From: Streptococcus mitis bv. 2 str. SK95
Lineage (GTDB): Bacteria > Bacillota > Bacilli > Lactobacillales > Streptococcaceae
DNA length: 64,000 nucleotides
NCBI RefSeq assembly: GCF_000222705.1
Contig: NZ_AFUB01000055.1
Coordinates: forward strand, 1 to 64,000
Reading direction: 5' to 3'
The position numbers were made by a program, and so were the translations under genes. Below are positions 8,575 to 16,880 of the stretch, piece by piece; position 1 is the stretch's first letter, and each line of letters opens with the position of its first letter. A model generated the notes under the pieces. It made no database searches. It saw only the letters and a program-made list of their open reading frames with translations, and was not told the origin of the DNA.

Positions 8575-8698
8575 AAGATGAATTTTTTCATCAACCCATT
8601 ACAGTTGATATAAAAACTAATTATCTCAGCTGGCTAACTTCGACTTGAAATTTTGCCTTTCTAAATCTGAATGTGGTAAACCGATGACCGACTTTTGA

Positions 8699-9703
8699 CT
8701 AATCTAAGAGCATCATGGAATCAATAAACAATTTCTTTGTGAAATAACCATTTTTTATTAAGTAAGCTGTATATTTTGCTCTTGTGACCATTTGATCATA
8801 CTCTTCTGCCGTACATTCTTGAACCACGCGGCTAGCTTCTTCCAAACTGGACACGACAAAGCCCAAACCTTTCTCACGGATATAGTCCACATTAGAAAGA
8901 TAGTCTGGCACAACCACAGGAATACCCGCAGCCAGATAAGTTGTCAACTTATAAGAAACATTTTCTTTGTAGTAATCACGCTCTTCCGCAGGATTTTCGG
9001 AATTTCCCCATACTAGACCAAATCCTCCTCCTTTAGACAACTCCAACAATAATTCCTGCTGAGTTCGCCACCCCTCAAGATGGACTTTGGAATAATCTAC
9101 CCCCTCTGCTCTCGTAGCATAAACATGAAGGGGGGTACTGTGTTTCCAGTCAACAATATGTGGAAAACGAGATGGGTCTCCTGAGAAGATTAATTTTTTC
9201 TCAAATTTTGGAGTATAGAGTTCCAAACCATGGGGAAGATCCCAGAGTTTTTGAACAACGTAGTTCTTGACGGTTAATCCCTCCGAAACGAGTTTCTGGT
9301 ACATTTGTTCGGATGGTACTACCACCACATCACATTTATTATACATGTCAATGTGAGCCTTCATAAGATAATAATTGCTCTCAAACATTAGTGGCTGAAC
9401 ATCATGGATAAACATCACCATTTTTACATGAGAAAGCTTTAACTTTTCTACCAAGTGATTGTCCCATTCAACACTATTCCATGAAGGAGATTGGAAAAAA
9501 ACAACATCTCCATAAGATACCCCCGCGACAATCCCATCCATCCGCGAGTTCAGTTCTTCCCACGGTTCATGGCTTGCATCATAAAAATATATTCCCAGTT
9601 CGTTAACTCCAAAGTCTCGAACAATTTTCATGACATTGTTCTGCGCCATCAAGGCAACACTCGTTGATGCTTGCCCAAATAAATTTGTGAAATGTACTTT
9701 CAT
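8699..9703 (-). CDS. Gtf3-like (GT-B) sugar transferase
   Basis: 334 aa. The N-terminus MKVHFTNLFGQASTSVALMAQN and the C-terminal ENVSYKLTTYLAAGIPVVVP with the following DYIREKGLGFVV match the Gtf3/galactofuranosyltransferase family. That family transfers a sugar from a nucleotide donor, for example in glycosylation of serine-rich repeat adhesins or in receptor polysaccharide synthesis. It would be cytosolic or membrane-associated. Here it stands alone with its own promoter and terminator; no adhesin or capsule genes adjoin it, so the acceptor is unknown. Confidence 0.8.
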   Translation of the reverse strand: MKVHFTNLFGQASTSVALMAQNNVMKIVRDFGVNELGIYFYDASHEPWEELNSRMDGIVAGVSYGDVVFFQSPSWNSVEWDNHLVEKLKLSHVKMVMFIHDVQPLMFESNYYLMKAHIDMYNKCDVVVVPSEQMYQKLVSEGLTVKNYVVQKLWDLPHGLELYTPKFEKKLIFSGDPSRFPHIVDWKHSTPLHVYATRAEGVDYSKVHLEGWRTQQELLLELSKGGGFGLVWGNSENPAEERDYYKENVSYKLTTYLAAGIPVVVPDYLSNVDYIREKGLGFVVSSLEEASRVVQECTAEEYDQMVTRAKYTAYLIKNGYFTKKLFIDSMMLLD

Positions 9704-9740
9704 TGTTTTCTAAATCCTCGTCTCAGTAATTTCTCTAAAC

Positions 9741-9770
9741 ATTGTATCATAATTTACGACTTTTCAAAAG
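9741..9770 (-). promoter_or_regulatory. Promoter of the Gtf3-like gene
   Basis: Extended -10 on the minus strand: TGATACAAT, with TACAAT at 9741-9746. A -35-like TTTTGA lies 17 bp upstream. An imperfect cre-like stretch TGTAAACGCTTTTG (two mismatches to TGWAANCGNTNWCA) lies just upstream, near 9765-9779. Confidence 0.55.
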
Positions 9771-10036
9771 CGTTTACATGCCAATTTTCAAGCTCAAGTT
9801 AGTTACTTGGGATAATTTTTCAGGAGTCTTATCTTCCAAGAACAATAAGGATAGCCTTAATAGATGTTTTTCTCACTCAATCTCACAAATTCGGTATCTT
9901 TGTTAGCTATGATAGATTGAATAAATTTTTCCTATTGAGTATATAATTTTTTGTACCTTTAGATTTCTCTGTTTATCTTGTGATGATTACAAACTCACAT
10001 ATAGAATTCTTATGTAATCAAGTCACTAACTTCTTT
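9771..10036. other. Intergenic region, no gene seen
   Basis: AT-rich. The only structure noted is an inverted repeat TGATTACA (9984-9991) / TGTAATCA (10013-10020) without a T tract. No ORF with a ribosome site was found. Confidence 0.5.
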
Positions 10037-10609
10037 TCAAAGATTTGAGAAAGTGAGGTTTTTCCATTTTTCTTGCCAATTTTTCTTGGACAAGCGTTCT
10101 TGATAGAGCTTCATTCGGTCTTCATTATCTAGGAAATGAGGAGTTGGAGAAACTTGAAAGTTCAAGATATCCTCGAGTCCATAGGGGGCAAAGAACTCTA
10201 AAGTGGAATCTTCATTCAAGCGAAGTCCTATCGCCGTACATCGTTCTGGATACTTACTCATAGCATCACGAGAACTCGTGTAGGGCGCAGTGTGGGGATT
10301 GTGCAGATGCATATAGACCTGATTTTTCAACTCCCACTGATACTGAGGGAAATCTTCTCTCAGTTTTTTCTCTAGGGATACTGTTTCCTCATAAGAAACA
10401 TCTGGATCAAAGAAAATCACATCCACATCCGTCTCACTATCAAAAGGGGATTTATCTGACAAGAGATTCCAAATAAAATTCCTGACAGAACCTGCTGCCA
10501 ACCACGAGTCTTTCAGACCAAGATCTCGGATGATGGTCAGAATAGCCATTATATCTGGATTTCCTCTGAAAGCATCTAGAGTTTCTTGCTCATTTTTCAT
10601 TGTATTCAT
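10037..10609 (-). CDS. Nucleotidyltransferase-fold protein (PF06042/DUF925 type)
   Basis: 190 aa. AAGSVRN followed by [10 protein letters not shown] is the GS...DxD metal and nucleotide-binding pattern of the polymerase-beta-like nucleotidyltransferase superfamily. It belongs to the NTP_transf_6 group of unassigned bacterial proteins. The start overlaps the ruvB 3' end by 20 nt, so it is probably translationally coupled to ruvB. No substrate can be assigned. Confidence 0.8.
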   Translation of the reverse strand: MNTMKNEQETLDAFRGNPDIMAILTIIRDLGLKDSWLAAGSVRNFIWNLLSDKSPFDSETDVDVIFFDPDVSYEETVSLEKKLREDFPQYQWELKNQVYMHLHNPHTAPYTSSRDAMSKYPERCTAIGLRLNEDSTLEFFAPYGLEDILNFQVSPTPHFLDNEDRMKLYQERLSKKNWQEKWKNLTFSNL

Positions 10610-11588
10610 AGCCTAAATGCTCATATGCCTTAGCTGTCGCCACCCGTCCTGAACGGGTTCGCATGATAAATCCTTTTTGGATCAGGTAGGGTTCGTACAT
10701 GTCTTCAACCGTCTCACGCTCCTCAGCAATATTAACAGAAAGAGTTCCCAGCCCGACAGGACCTCCACCATACATCTCAATCATGGTACGGAGAATTTTC
10801 TGGTCCACATAGTCCAATCCTTCATGGTCTACATCCAGCATGGTCAAAGCCTTATCCGTAATAACATCATCGATCAAGCCATCCCCCATAATCTGGGCAA
10901 AGTCGCGCACGCGCTTGAGGAGACGATTGGCGATACGGGGAGTTCCTCGACTGCGTAAGGCCAGCTCAGCAGCTGCTTCATGAGTGATTTCCATCTCAAA
11001 AATATCTGCCGTCCGCTCAACAATCTCTGTCAAGTCAGCATGGGCATAATACTCCATATGACCCGTAATCCCAAAACGTGCTCGTAGCGGATTTGAGAGC
11101 ATACCAGCCCGAGTCGTCGCACCAATCAAGGTAAAAGGTGGCAAGTCCAGATGAACACTACGACTGCCTTCCCCTGCACCAATCATGATATCAATGTAGA
11201 AGTCCTCCATGGCACTATAGAGCACCTCTTCCACCGACATGGGCAAACGATGAATCTCGTCGATAAAGAGGACATCTCCAGGCTCCAAATCATTCAAAAT
11301 CGCTACCAGATCACCCGCTTTTTCAATGACAGGACCAGACGTTTGCTTGAGGTTGACTCCCAGTTCATTGGCAATGACAAAGGCCATGGTTGTTTTCCCA
11401 AGTCCTGGAGGGCCAAACAAAAGAACATGGTCCAGCGCTTCATCCCGCATTTTGGCAGCTTTGATAAAGATTTGGAGCTGATCCTTCACCTTATCCTGCC
11501 CGATATATTCACGTAAGTATTGAGGACGGAGCGTACGTTCTACCAACTCCTCATCACCCATTATCTCATTATCTAAAATTCTACTCAT
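10590..11588 (-). CDS. ruvB: Holliday junction branch migration helicase RuvB
   Basis: AAA+ motor that with RuvA drives branch migration at Holliday junctions. 332 aa. Walker A GPPGLGKT lies near residues 58-65, Walker [11 protein letters not shown] near 105, sensor 1 GATTRAG near 155. The winged-helix C-terminus has [11 protein letters not shown] and RSGRVAT. The ATG at 11588 has only AGGAAC immediately before it (too close for a normal ribosome site) and sits about 7 nt past a -10, so the mRNA may be leaderless. The partner ruvA is at the far end of the window. Confidence 0.96.
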   Translation of the reverse strand: MSRILDNEIMGDEELVERTLRPQYLREYIGQDKVKDQLQIFIKAAKMRDEALDHVLLFGPPGLGKTTMAFVIANELGVNLKQTSGPVIEKAGDLVAILNDLEPGDVLFIDEIHRLPMSVEEVLYSAMEDFYIDIMIGAGEGSRSVHLDLPPFTLIGATTRAGMLSNPLRARFGITGHMEYYAHADLTEIVERTADIFEMEITHEAAAELALRSRGTPRIANRLLKRVRDFAQIMGDGLIDDVITDKALTMLDVDHEGLDYVDQKILRTMIEMYGGGPVGLGTLSVNIAEERETVEDMYEPYLIQKGFIMRTRSGRVATAKAYEHLGYEYNEK

Positions 11589-11594
11589 GTTCCT

Positions 11595-11623
11595 ATTATA
11601 GCAAAAATCTAGTTGACAAACAA
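11595..11623 (-). promoter_or_regulatory. ruvB promoter
   Basis: Minus strand TTGTTT (11618-11623), 17 bp, TATAAT (11595-11600) with an extended TGC. The predicted start falls at or next to the ruvB ATG (11588). It overlaps the T tract of csRNA B's terminator. Confidence 0.7.
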
Positions 11624-11719
11624 AAAAGCCACCTGATTGGGTGGCCTCTTTAGGGAGATTATTATGAAAAAGAAAGGATTAGGATTTCATTAAATAAAGT
11701 TAGGAGGTCTTTACTTAAT
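11622..11719 (-). ncRNA. CiaR-controlled small RNA (csRNA family), copy B
   Basis: About 98 nt. Hairpin 1 spans 11689-11719 (11-bp stem with one G-U pair) with ACCTCCT, an anti-Shine-Dalgarno sequence, in the loop. The single-stranded part carries CUUUUUCAUAAUAAUCUCCC. The terminator stem is at 11628-11645 with a T tract at 11622-11627. It is tandem with copy C between ruvB and an acetyltransferase gene; I recall paired csRNA genes near ruvB in pneumococcus. Confidence 0.9.
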
Positions 11720-11725
11720 GACTAT

Positions 11726-11758
11726 ATGATACACAAGGAGACTTAAAATTACCTTAAC
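11726..11758 (-). promoter_or_regulatory. CiaR box and promoter of csRNA B
   Basis: GTTAAG-GTAAT-TTTAAG (11753-11758, 11742-11747), 10 bp, then -10 TATCAT (11726-11731). Confidence 0.85.
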
Positions 11759-11823
11759 TTTTTTCTAATTTATCATTTTTTTAGAAAAATTTTTTCCAAA
11801 TAAAATTTCCTTTCTCAAGTCAC

Positions 11824-11921
11824 AAAAAAGCCACCTGATTGGGTGACTTCTTTAGGAGATTATGATGAAAAAGAAAAGTTTAGGATTTCATTAAATAAAG
11901 TTAGGAGGTCTTTATTTAATA
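11824..11921 (-). ncRNA. CiaR-controlled small RNA (csRNA family), copy C
   Basis: About 98 nt and nearly identical to copy B. It has a perfect 11-bp hairpin ATTAAATAAAG/CTTTATTTAAT (11890-11920) with ACCTCCT in the loop. The pairing region CUUUUUCAUCAUAAUCUCC differs from the other copies by AUC for AUA. The terminator is 11830-11847 with a T tract 11824-11829. Confidence 0.9.
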
Positions 11922-11926
11922 ACTAT

Positions 11927-11959
11927 ATGATACACGAGGAGACTTAAACTTTACTTAAG
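11927..11959 (-). promoter_or_regulatory. CiaR box and promoter of csRNA C
   Basis: CTTAAG-TAAAG-TTTAAG (11954-11959, 11943-11948), 10 bp, then -10 TATCAT (11927-11932). Confidence 0.85.
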
Positions 11960-11973
11960 AAAAATAATTATTT

Positions 11974-12390
11974 TTATTTTTTTCGATCCACCCAAATCAT
12001 TCCCGTACAATCATAAGTAGATAAGGTTTCAAAACCCAGTGAACAGTAGAATTCCAAATTTTTTTCTGTCTGTTCGGTCACTAGTTGGACTTGATAGGCA
12101 TCTTTAAAATCCTCTAAAGCCTCTTTCATCAAGTCGCTACCAAGCCCTTGGCGCTGATAGCTAGGCAAAACGATCAAATCCTGGACAAAAACCGATGAAA
12201 AACCATCTCCGACCAAACGAACCAAGCCCACCACGGCATCACCATCAAGTGCCAGGTAAATTGCTAATGAGTGATACAAGGCCTTCTCCAGCATCTGAGG
12301 TTGATGTGTATAATTTGTCCATCCAACTGCCTGATAGAGATGCAAAACATCCTCTAGCTTGACAATTTCTTGCTTTCTAATAGTCATCAT
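11974..12390 (-). CDS. GNAT-family N-acetyltransferase
   Basis: 138 aa. VQDLIVLPSYQRQGLGSDLM holds the acetyl-CoA pyrophosphate-binding motif (Q/RxxGxG/A). The C-terminal EFYCSLGFE and MIWVDRKK fit the small single-domain GNAT class. Acceptor unknown. It follows the larger acetyltransferase gene by 11 nt, probably in one transcript that ends near csRNA C's promoter. Confidence 0.88.
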   Translation of the reverse strand: MMTIRKQEIVKLEDVLHLYQAVGWTNYTHQPQMLEKALYHSLAIYLALDGDAVVGLVRLVGDGFSSVFVQDLIVLPSYQRQGLGSDLMKEALEDFKDAYQVQLVTEQTEKNLEFYCSLGFETLSTYDCTGMIWVDRKK

Positions 12391-12401
12391 CTCAACACCT
12401 C

Positions 12402-13097
12402 TCAGAATTCTCTTAAGCTCCTGTACTGCCGTCCATCTTTATCAAAGTTTTCAGGAGCCAGCCACATTTCCAAGCGAGCTTTGGCTTGGGACCAGTCCTT
12501 ATCAATCATAGACAACCAATCCGTATCCCTCGTCCGCCCCTTATAAACGACAGCCTGGCGGAAGGTTCCTTCATAGACAAAGCCCAAACGCTCTGCTGCT
12601 CGTCTTGATGGTAAATTTAAGGCATCACATTTCCACTCATAGCGACGATAGTTAAGCTCCTCAAAAACATAGCGAGCCAAGAGATACTGAGCTTCTGTCC
12701 CTATTCGTGTCCCCCTAAGCTCTGGAGAAAAGATAACAGTACCAACTTCAACTACACGATTATTTTGGTCGATGCGCATAAGAGAAAAAGTTCCCAAGGC
12801 CTTACCCGTCTCCCTATCCAAGATAGCATAGAAAAAACGGTCCTTACGAGCCAACATCTGATTTAAAACGGCAGCCAGTTCCTCCATATCTGCCACTGGC
12901 TCCTGAAAAAGGTAGGTCCACATCTCCCGAGGAGTATCTGGGCCATAAACAGCTAGCAAATCCTCCGCATGCTTTTCCACAGAAAGAGCCTCTATCCGAG
13001 CATAACGTCCTTCTAAGAAATCAATGGAAGGTAATTCACCTGGTGTATAACCTTCCATTGACTCACCAATCATCTGATCATATTCGTTTACTGGCAT
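12402..13097 (-). CDS. GNAT-family N-acetyltransferase, RimJ/RimL-like
   Basis: 231 aa, start preceded by AAGGAGAAAGCT. LEGRYARIEALSVEKHAEDLL at the N-terminus, ELRGTRIGTEAQYLL (acetyl-CoA loop) and NLPSRRAAERLGFVYEGTFRQ at the C-terminal side match the RimJ/RimL-like GNATs that act on protein N-termini or small molecules. Substrate unknown. Confidence 0.88.
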   Translation of the reverse strand: MPVNEYDQMIGESMEGYTPGELPSIDFLEGRYARIEALSVEKHAEDLLAVYGPDTPREMWTYLFQEPVADMEELAAVLNQMLARKDRFFYAILDRETGKALGTFSLMRIDQNNRVVEVGTVIFSPELRGTRIGTEAQYLLARYVFEELNYRRYEWKCDALNLPSRRAAERLGFVYEGTFRQAVVYKGRTRDTDWLSMIDKDWSQAKARLEMWLAPENFDKDGRQYRSLREF

Positions 13098-13164
13098 AGC
13101 TTTCTCCTTGTTTTGCTTTTCAAACTTTATAATTGCACATAGTATATCATACTTTCATGAAAAA

Positions 13165-13200
13165 ATTCAAAAATCCTCCAGATTCTACCTCTGAAGGATT
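13165..13200 (-). terminator. Terminator downstream of leuS
   Basis: Minus strand AATCCTTCAGA/TCTGGAGGATT hairpin (13172-13200) followed by TTTTTGAATTTTTT. Confidence 0.8.
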
Positions 13201-13206
13201 CATTTC

Positions 13207-13239
13207 TTATTTCACAACGATATTAACGAGTTTAGTTGG
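13207..13239 (-). repeat. Second, diverged copy of the leuS 3' end
   Basis: 29 of 33 bases match the true end of leuS (13291-13323). Translated it reads [10 protein letters not shown]-stop, against [10 protein letters not shown]-stop in the gene. It is a scar, not a gene: only the last codons are present. Confidence 0.85.
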
Positions 13240-13240
13240 C

Positions 13241-13265
13241 TCAAACAGTTTGGGAAACTGTTTGA
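13241..13265. repeat. 11-3-11 palindrome beside leuS
   Basis: Perfect arms TCAAACAGTTT and AAACTGTTTGA around GGG, between the two leuS 3' ends. It shares ACAGTYT-NNN-ARACTGT with the palindrome at 50026-50050. Confidence 0.85.
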
Positions 13266-13290
13266 GGTTGCAAATGAGCAAATAAATTGG

Positions 13291-15792
13291 TTATTTCACA
13301 ACAATATTAACCAATTTATTTGGTACACTAATCACCTTAACGATTTCCTTACCGTCAATTTCTGCCTTGACTTTTTCGTCAGCGAGAGCAATTTCTTGCA
13401 ATTCTTCGCGTGATAGGTCTTTAGCGACCATGAGTTTGGCACGAACTTTTCCTTTGATTTGAACGACGATTTCGATTTCGTCTTCGACCAATTTACTTTC
13501 GTCCCATGCTGGCCAAGCCACGTAAGAGATGGACTCACCTGTTGCTGCAACAGTTTGCCATAGTTCTTCTGCCAAGTGAGGTGCAAATGGGGCGATCAAT
13601 TGGATAAAGCCTTTGGCATAGTCCACATAGAGCTTTTCTTCCTTGTTAGCCGCATTGACAAAGACCATAAGTTGGGCAATGGCTGTGTTGAATTTCATAG
13701 ACTCGATTTGCTCAGTGACAGATTTGACTGTTTCATTGTAGACCTTGTCAAGAGCGCCATTATTTTCCGCAGCGATTTCTTTACTTGTAATCAAACGGTA
13801 AACACGGTCAAGGAACTTACGGCTTCCTTCCAAACCTTCTTCAGACCAAGCAATCGAAGCATCAAGCGGTCCCATGAACATTTCATAGACACGAAGGGTA
13901 TCAGCACCGTATTGCTCTACTACGTCGTCTGGATTGACAACGTTCTTAAGGGATTTAGACATCTTGGCTGGCGCTTGCTCCAATTCTTCCCCCGTTTCCA
14001 CATGGAAAAAGGAACCGTCACGTTTTTCAACCTTATCAGTTGCCACAAGAGCACCACGGTGGTCACGGTAGCTTGTTCCCAAAATCATTCCTTGGTTAAA
14101 GAGTTTTTGGAATGGTTCCTTAGTCGGAACAACACCGAGGTCATAGAGGAATTTGTGCCAGAAACGAGCGTAAAGCAAGTGAAGTACAGCATGCTCTGCT
14201 CCACCCACGTAGATATCTACTGGCAACCATTGTTTGAGGAGGTCCTCATCTGCCAATTTCTCAGTGTTATGTGGATCAATATAGCGGAGGTAGTACCAAC
14301 TTGAACCAGCCCACTGTGGCATGGTGTTGGTTTCACGACGACCTTTGACACCATCTTCACGAGTCACTTCAAGCCAGTCTGTCAAGTTAGCTAGCGGACT
14401 CTCACCAGTACCTGAAGGGCGGATATCCTTGGTTACTGGCAAGACAAGTGGCAATTCACTTTCAGGAACAGCTGTTAAAGTCCCATCTTCCCAATGAATG
14501 ATTGGAATTGGTTCACCCCAATAACGTTGACGGCTAAAGAGCCAGTCGCGGAGACGGTAGGTGACCTTCTCTTGACCACAACCTGCTTCTTCCAACCAAG
14601 CGACAATCTTGGCGATAGCATCTTCTTTATTAAGTCCGTTCAAGAAGTCCGAGTTGATGTGAAGTCCATCTTCAGTATAGGCAGCTTCTTCAACGTTTCC
14701 ACCTTCTAGCACTTCTACGATTGGAAGGTCAAATTGTTTGGCAAATTCCCAGTCACGTTGGTCATGGGCTGGCACAGCCATGACAGCACCTGTTCCATAG
14801 CTAGCAAGAACATAGTCGGCAATCCAGATTGGGATTTCTTTGCCATTGACAGGGTTGATGGCATAAGCACCAGTCCAAACCCCTGTTTTTTCCTTGGCAA
14901 GGTCGGTACGAGCCAAGTCTGACTTGAGGCTGGCTTGATGTTTGTAGTCTGCTACGGCTTCAGCTTGTTCTGGACTGACGATAGCATCTACCAAATCATG
15001 CTCAGGAGCCAAGACCGTGAAAGTCGCACCGAAAAGGGTGTCCGGACGAGTGGTAAATACTGTGAATTCCTTATCCGTACCTTTTACCTTGAAGGTTACA
15101 TTGGCACCAGTTGATTTCCCGATCCAGTTACGTTGCATGTCCTTGATAGACTCTGGCCAGTCCAGGTCATCCAAGTCAGTCAGCAAGCGCTCAGCATAGG
15201 CAGTAATTTTGAGCATCCATTGGCGCATTGGTTTGCGGACAACTGGATAACCTCCACGCTCAGAAGTTCCGTCAGGAAGGACCTCTTCGTTGGCGATGGC
15301 CGTTCCCAATTCTTCTACCCAGTTTACTGGCACTTCCGCTTCATAGGCCAAACCTTTTTCGTAGAGCTTGGTGAAGATCCACTGAGTCCACTTGTAGTAG
15401 TTTGGATCTGTTGTATTGACTTCACGATCCCAGTCGTAAGAAAATCCAAGCGCATTGATTTGGCGTTTGAAGTTAGCAATATTTTCCGCTGTAAATTCAG
15501 CTGGGTCATTCCCCGTATCCATGGCGTATTGCTCTGCAGGCAATCCAAAGGCATCCCACCCCATTGGGTGAAGGACATTGTAGCCTTGCGCACGTTTGTA
15601 ACGGCTAAGAATATCCGTTGCTGTATAGCCTTCTGGATGTCCTACGTGCAATCCAGCTCCTGAAGGATATGGGAACATATCGAGGGCATAGAACTTCGGT
15701 TTAGAGGCATCTGTTCCTGTCTTAAATGTATGATGTTGAGCCCAGTAGCCTTGCCACTTGGGCTCAATTTCCTTATGATTGTAAAAACTCAT
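13291..15792 (-). CDS. leuS: Leucyl-tRNA synthetase
   Basis: Charges tRNA-Leu in the cytosol. 833 aa, class I. The HIGH-type motif is [16 protein letters not shown] near residue 42-57. The editing (CP1) domain is in the middle with TTRPDTLFG and the conserved AYGTG-like [25 protein letters not shown] (AKMSKSLKN) is near 625-633. The start is supported by GGAGAAATAGC. No T-box leader is seen. The 3' end is followed by a diverged duplicate of its own last codons. Confidence 0.97.
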   Translation of the reverse strand: MSFYNHKEIEPKWQGYWAQHHTFKTGTDASKPKFYALDMFPYPSGAGLHVGHPEGYTATDILSRYKRAQGYNVLHPMGWDAFGLPAEQYAMDTGNDPAEFTAENIANFKRQINALGFSYDWDREVNTTDPNYYKWTQWIFTKLYEKGLAYEAEVPVNWVEELGTAIANEEVLPDGTSERGGYPVVRKPMRQWMLKITAYAERLLTDLDDLDWPESIKDMQRNWIGKSTGANVTFKVKGTDKEFTVFTTRPDTLFGATFTVLAPEHDLVDAIVSPEQAEAVADYKHQASLKSDLARTDLAKEKTGVWTGAYAINPVNGKEIPIWIADYVLASYGTGAVMAVPAHDQRDWEFAKQFDLPIVEVLEGGNVEEAAYTEDGLHINSDFLNGLNKEDAIAKIVAWLEEAGCGQEKVTYRLRDWLFSRQRYWGEPIPIIHWEDGTLTAVPESELPLVLPVTKDIRPSGTGESPLANLTDWLEVTREDGVKGRRETNTMPQWAGSSWYYLRYIDPHNTEKLADEDLLKQWLPVDIYVGGAEHAVLHLLYARFWHKFLYDLGVVPTKEPFQKLFNQGMILGTSYRDHRGALVATDKVEKRDGSFFHVETGEELEQAPAKMSKSLKNVVNPDDVVEQYGADTLRVYEMFMGPLDASIAWSEEGLEGSRKFLDRVYRLITSKEIAAENNGALDKVYNETVKSVTEQIESMKFNTAIAQLMVFVNAANKEEKLYVDYAKGFIQLIAPFAPHLAEELWQTVAATGESISYVAWPAWDESKLVEDEIEIVVQIKGKVRAKLMVAKDLSREELQEIALADEKVKAEIDGKEIVKVISVPNKLVNIVVK

Positions 15793-15820
15793 GCTATTTC
15801 TCCAATTTTATGATGTTACT

Positions 15821-15829
15821 ATTATACCA
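15821..15829 (-). promoter_or_regulatory. leuS extended -10 promoter
   Basis: Minus strand TGGTATAAT, with TATAAT at 15821-15826. The -35 is poor (CTTTCA at 17 bp). Confidence 0.65.
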
Positions 15830-15916
15830 TTTTTGGGGGAATTTGAAAGTCGAGAAAGAATCTTTTCCCCTCCATTATCAAGAAAGATTGGCTCTGAAAA
15901 CACTCTTACTAAGCTG

Positions 15917-15946
15917 AATAAAAAAATAGCTCCTATACGAAGCTAT
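15917..15946 (-). terminator. Terminator of the phosphoglycerate-mutase-like gene
   Basis: Minus strand ATAGCT ... AGCTAT hairpin (arms 15926-15931, 15941-15946) followed by TTTTTTTATT. Confidence 0.75.
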
Positions 15947-15951
15947 CTTGA

Positions 15952-16644
15952 TCAATGCTTACTTTCTTCCATCTTCTCACGTCCTAGCTCTCGGTAACTA
16001 CGGTCACCAACAACTTCTACGCTAAACTGGCCGTCCTCATATTCTAGGATGGTCACACTACCATTATCCAGACCATGCGGATGCATGCCATTGATCAGAT
16101 ACACAATGGTACCAATCGTCATTCCATGACTGACAACAAGGGCATTCCCACCACCGTGTTCTTCCATTTCTTTGGCAATCGATTCAAATCCTTCCTTGAT
16201 TCGACCACTGAGTTTTTCCCAGCCTTCAGCCCAACCAGCAGTATCAACCTCTACCAAACCTTCTGCTAGCTCTGCATAGGATAACTGATGAACATGATCC
16301 ACCTTGAAAACACGAGGAATGACCCCCATAAAGAGATCCCCATCATAGGCCCCATCAAAACTACCAAAGCACCACTCACGGATGCGCTTATCCATACGGT
16401 AAGGGATTTTCCCCTGCAAGCCCAGTTCTTCTAGGATAATTCCCATCGTCTGGATAGTACGCCCTGAATCACTGGAATAAGCTCGGTCAAACTGCAAACC
16501 AGACTCTCTCAAGCCAATTCCTAACTCATGAATCCCCAACTCACCTTCTGCTGTCAGAGGTGTATCACTCCATCCTTGAGCACGTCCAATCGTGTTAAAC
16601 ATGGTTTTCCCATGACGAACCAAGTACAATCTTACTTTAGACAT
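15952..16644 (-). CDS. Histidine phosphatase (phosphoglycerate mutase-like)
   Basis: 230 aa. LYLVRHGKTMFN near residues 6-17 is the RHG catalytic motif, with the second catalytic His in ALVVSHGMTIG near 170. This superfamily holds cofactor-dependent mutases and broad phosphatases. The length and sequence fit the streptococcal phosphatase group rather than glycolytic GpmA. GGAGG lies before the ATG. Substrate unknown. Confidence 0.9.
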   Translation of the reverse strand: MSKVRLYLVRHGKTMFNTIGRAQGWSDTPLTAEGELGIHELGIGLRESGLQFDRAYSSDSGRTIQTMGIILEELGLQGKIPYRMDKRIREWCFGSFDGAYDGDLFMGVIPRVFKVDHVHQLSYAELAEGLVEVDTAGWAEGWEKLSGRIKEGFESIAKEMEEHGGGNALVVSHGMTIGTIVYLINGMHPHGLDNGSVTILEYEDGQFSVEVVGDRSYRELGREKMEESKH

Positions 16645-16666
16645 TTTCTATCCTCCATTTTCTTCT

Positions 16667-16675
16667 ATTATATCA
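16667..16675 (-). promoter_or_regulatory. Extended -10 promoter of the histidine phosphatase gene
   Basis: Minus strand TGATATAAT (TATAAT at 16667-16672); no good -35. Confidence 0.55.
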
Positions 16676-16731
16676 TGGATCAAAGAAATATTCGGCTTTC
16701 AAAAGCAAAGCCTGCTCTCCTAATTTTGCCA

Positions 16732-16825
16732 CAAGAAAAGCTACCCTAACGGTAGCTTTCCTAGGAGATTATTATGAAAAAGTTTAGGATTCTAATTAAA
16801 TAAAGTTAGGAGATCTTTATTTAAT
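16732..16825 (-). ncRNA. CiaR-controlled small RNA (csRNA family), copy D
   Basis: About 94 nt. Hairpin 1 spans 16795-16825 (11-bp perfect stem) with a CTCC-containing loop. The pairing region is CUUUUUCAUAAUAAUCUCC. The terminator has arms 16738-16745 and 16751-16758, unrelated in sequence to the terminators of A-C, so the functional parts are conserved while the terminator is not. It lies between the histidine phosphatase and UPF0210 genes. Confidence 0.9.
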
Positions 16826-16831
16826 GATTAT

Positions 16832-16864
16832 AGTATACACAGTCATCCTTAAACTCAACTTAAA
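16832..16864 (-). promoter_or_regulatory. CiaR box and promoter of csRNA D
   Basis: Exact consensus TTTAAG-TTGAG-TTTAAG (16859-16864, 16848-16853), 10 bp, then TATACT (16832-16837). Confidence 0.9.
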
Positions 16865-16880
16865 TTCTCTCTCCTTTTTA

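Noticed and set aside
13576-14304. Plus-strand open frame of 242 codons
   Set aside because: Antisense to the well-supported leuS gene, no ribosome site, composition of a shadow frame.
15793-15951. T-box leader for leuS
   Set aside because: No AGGGTGGNACC-type sequence and the leader is too short.
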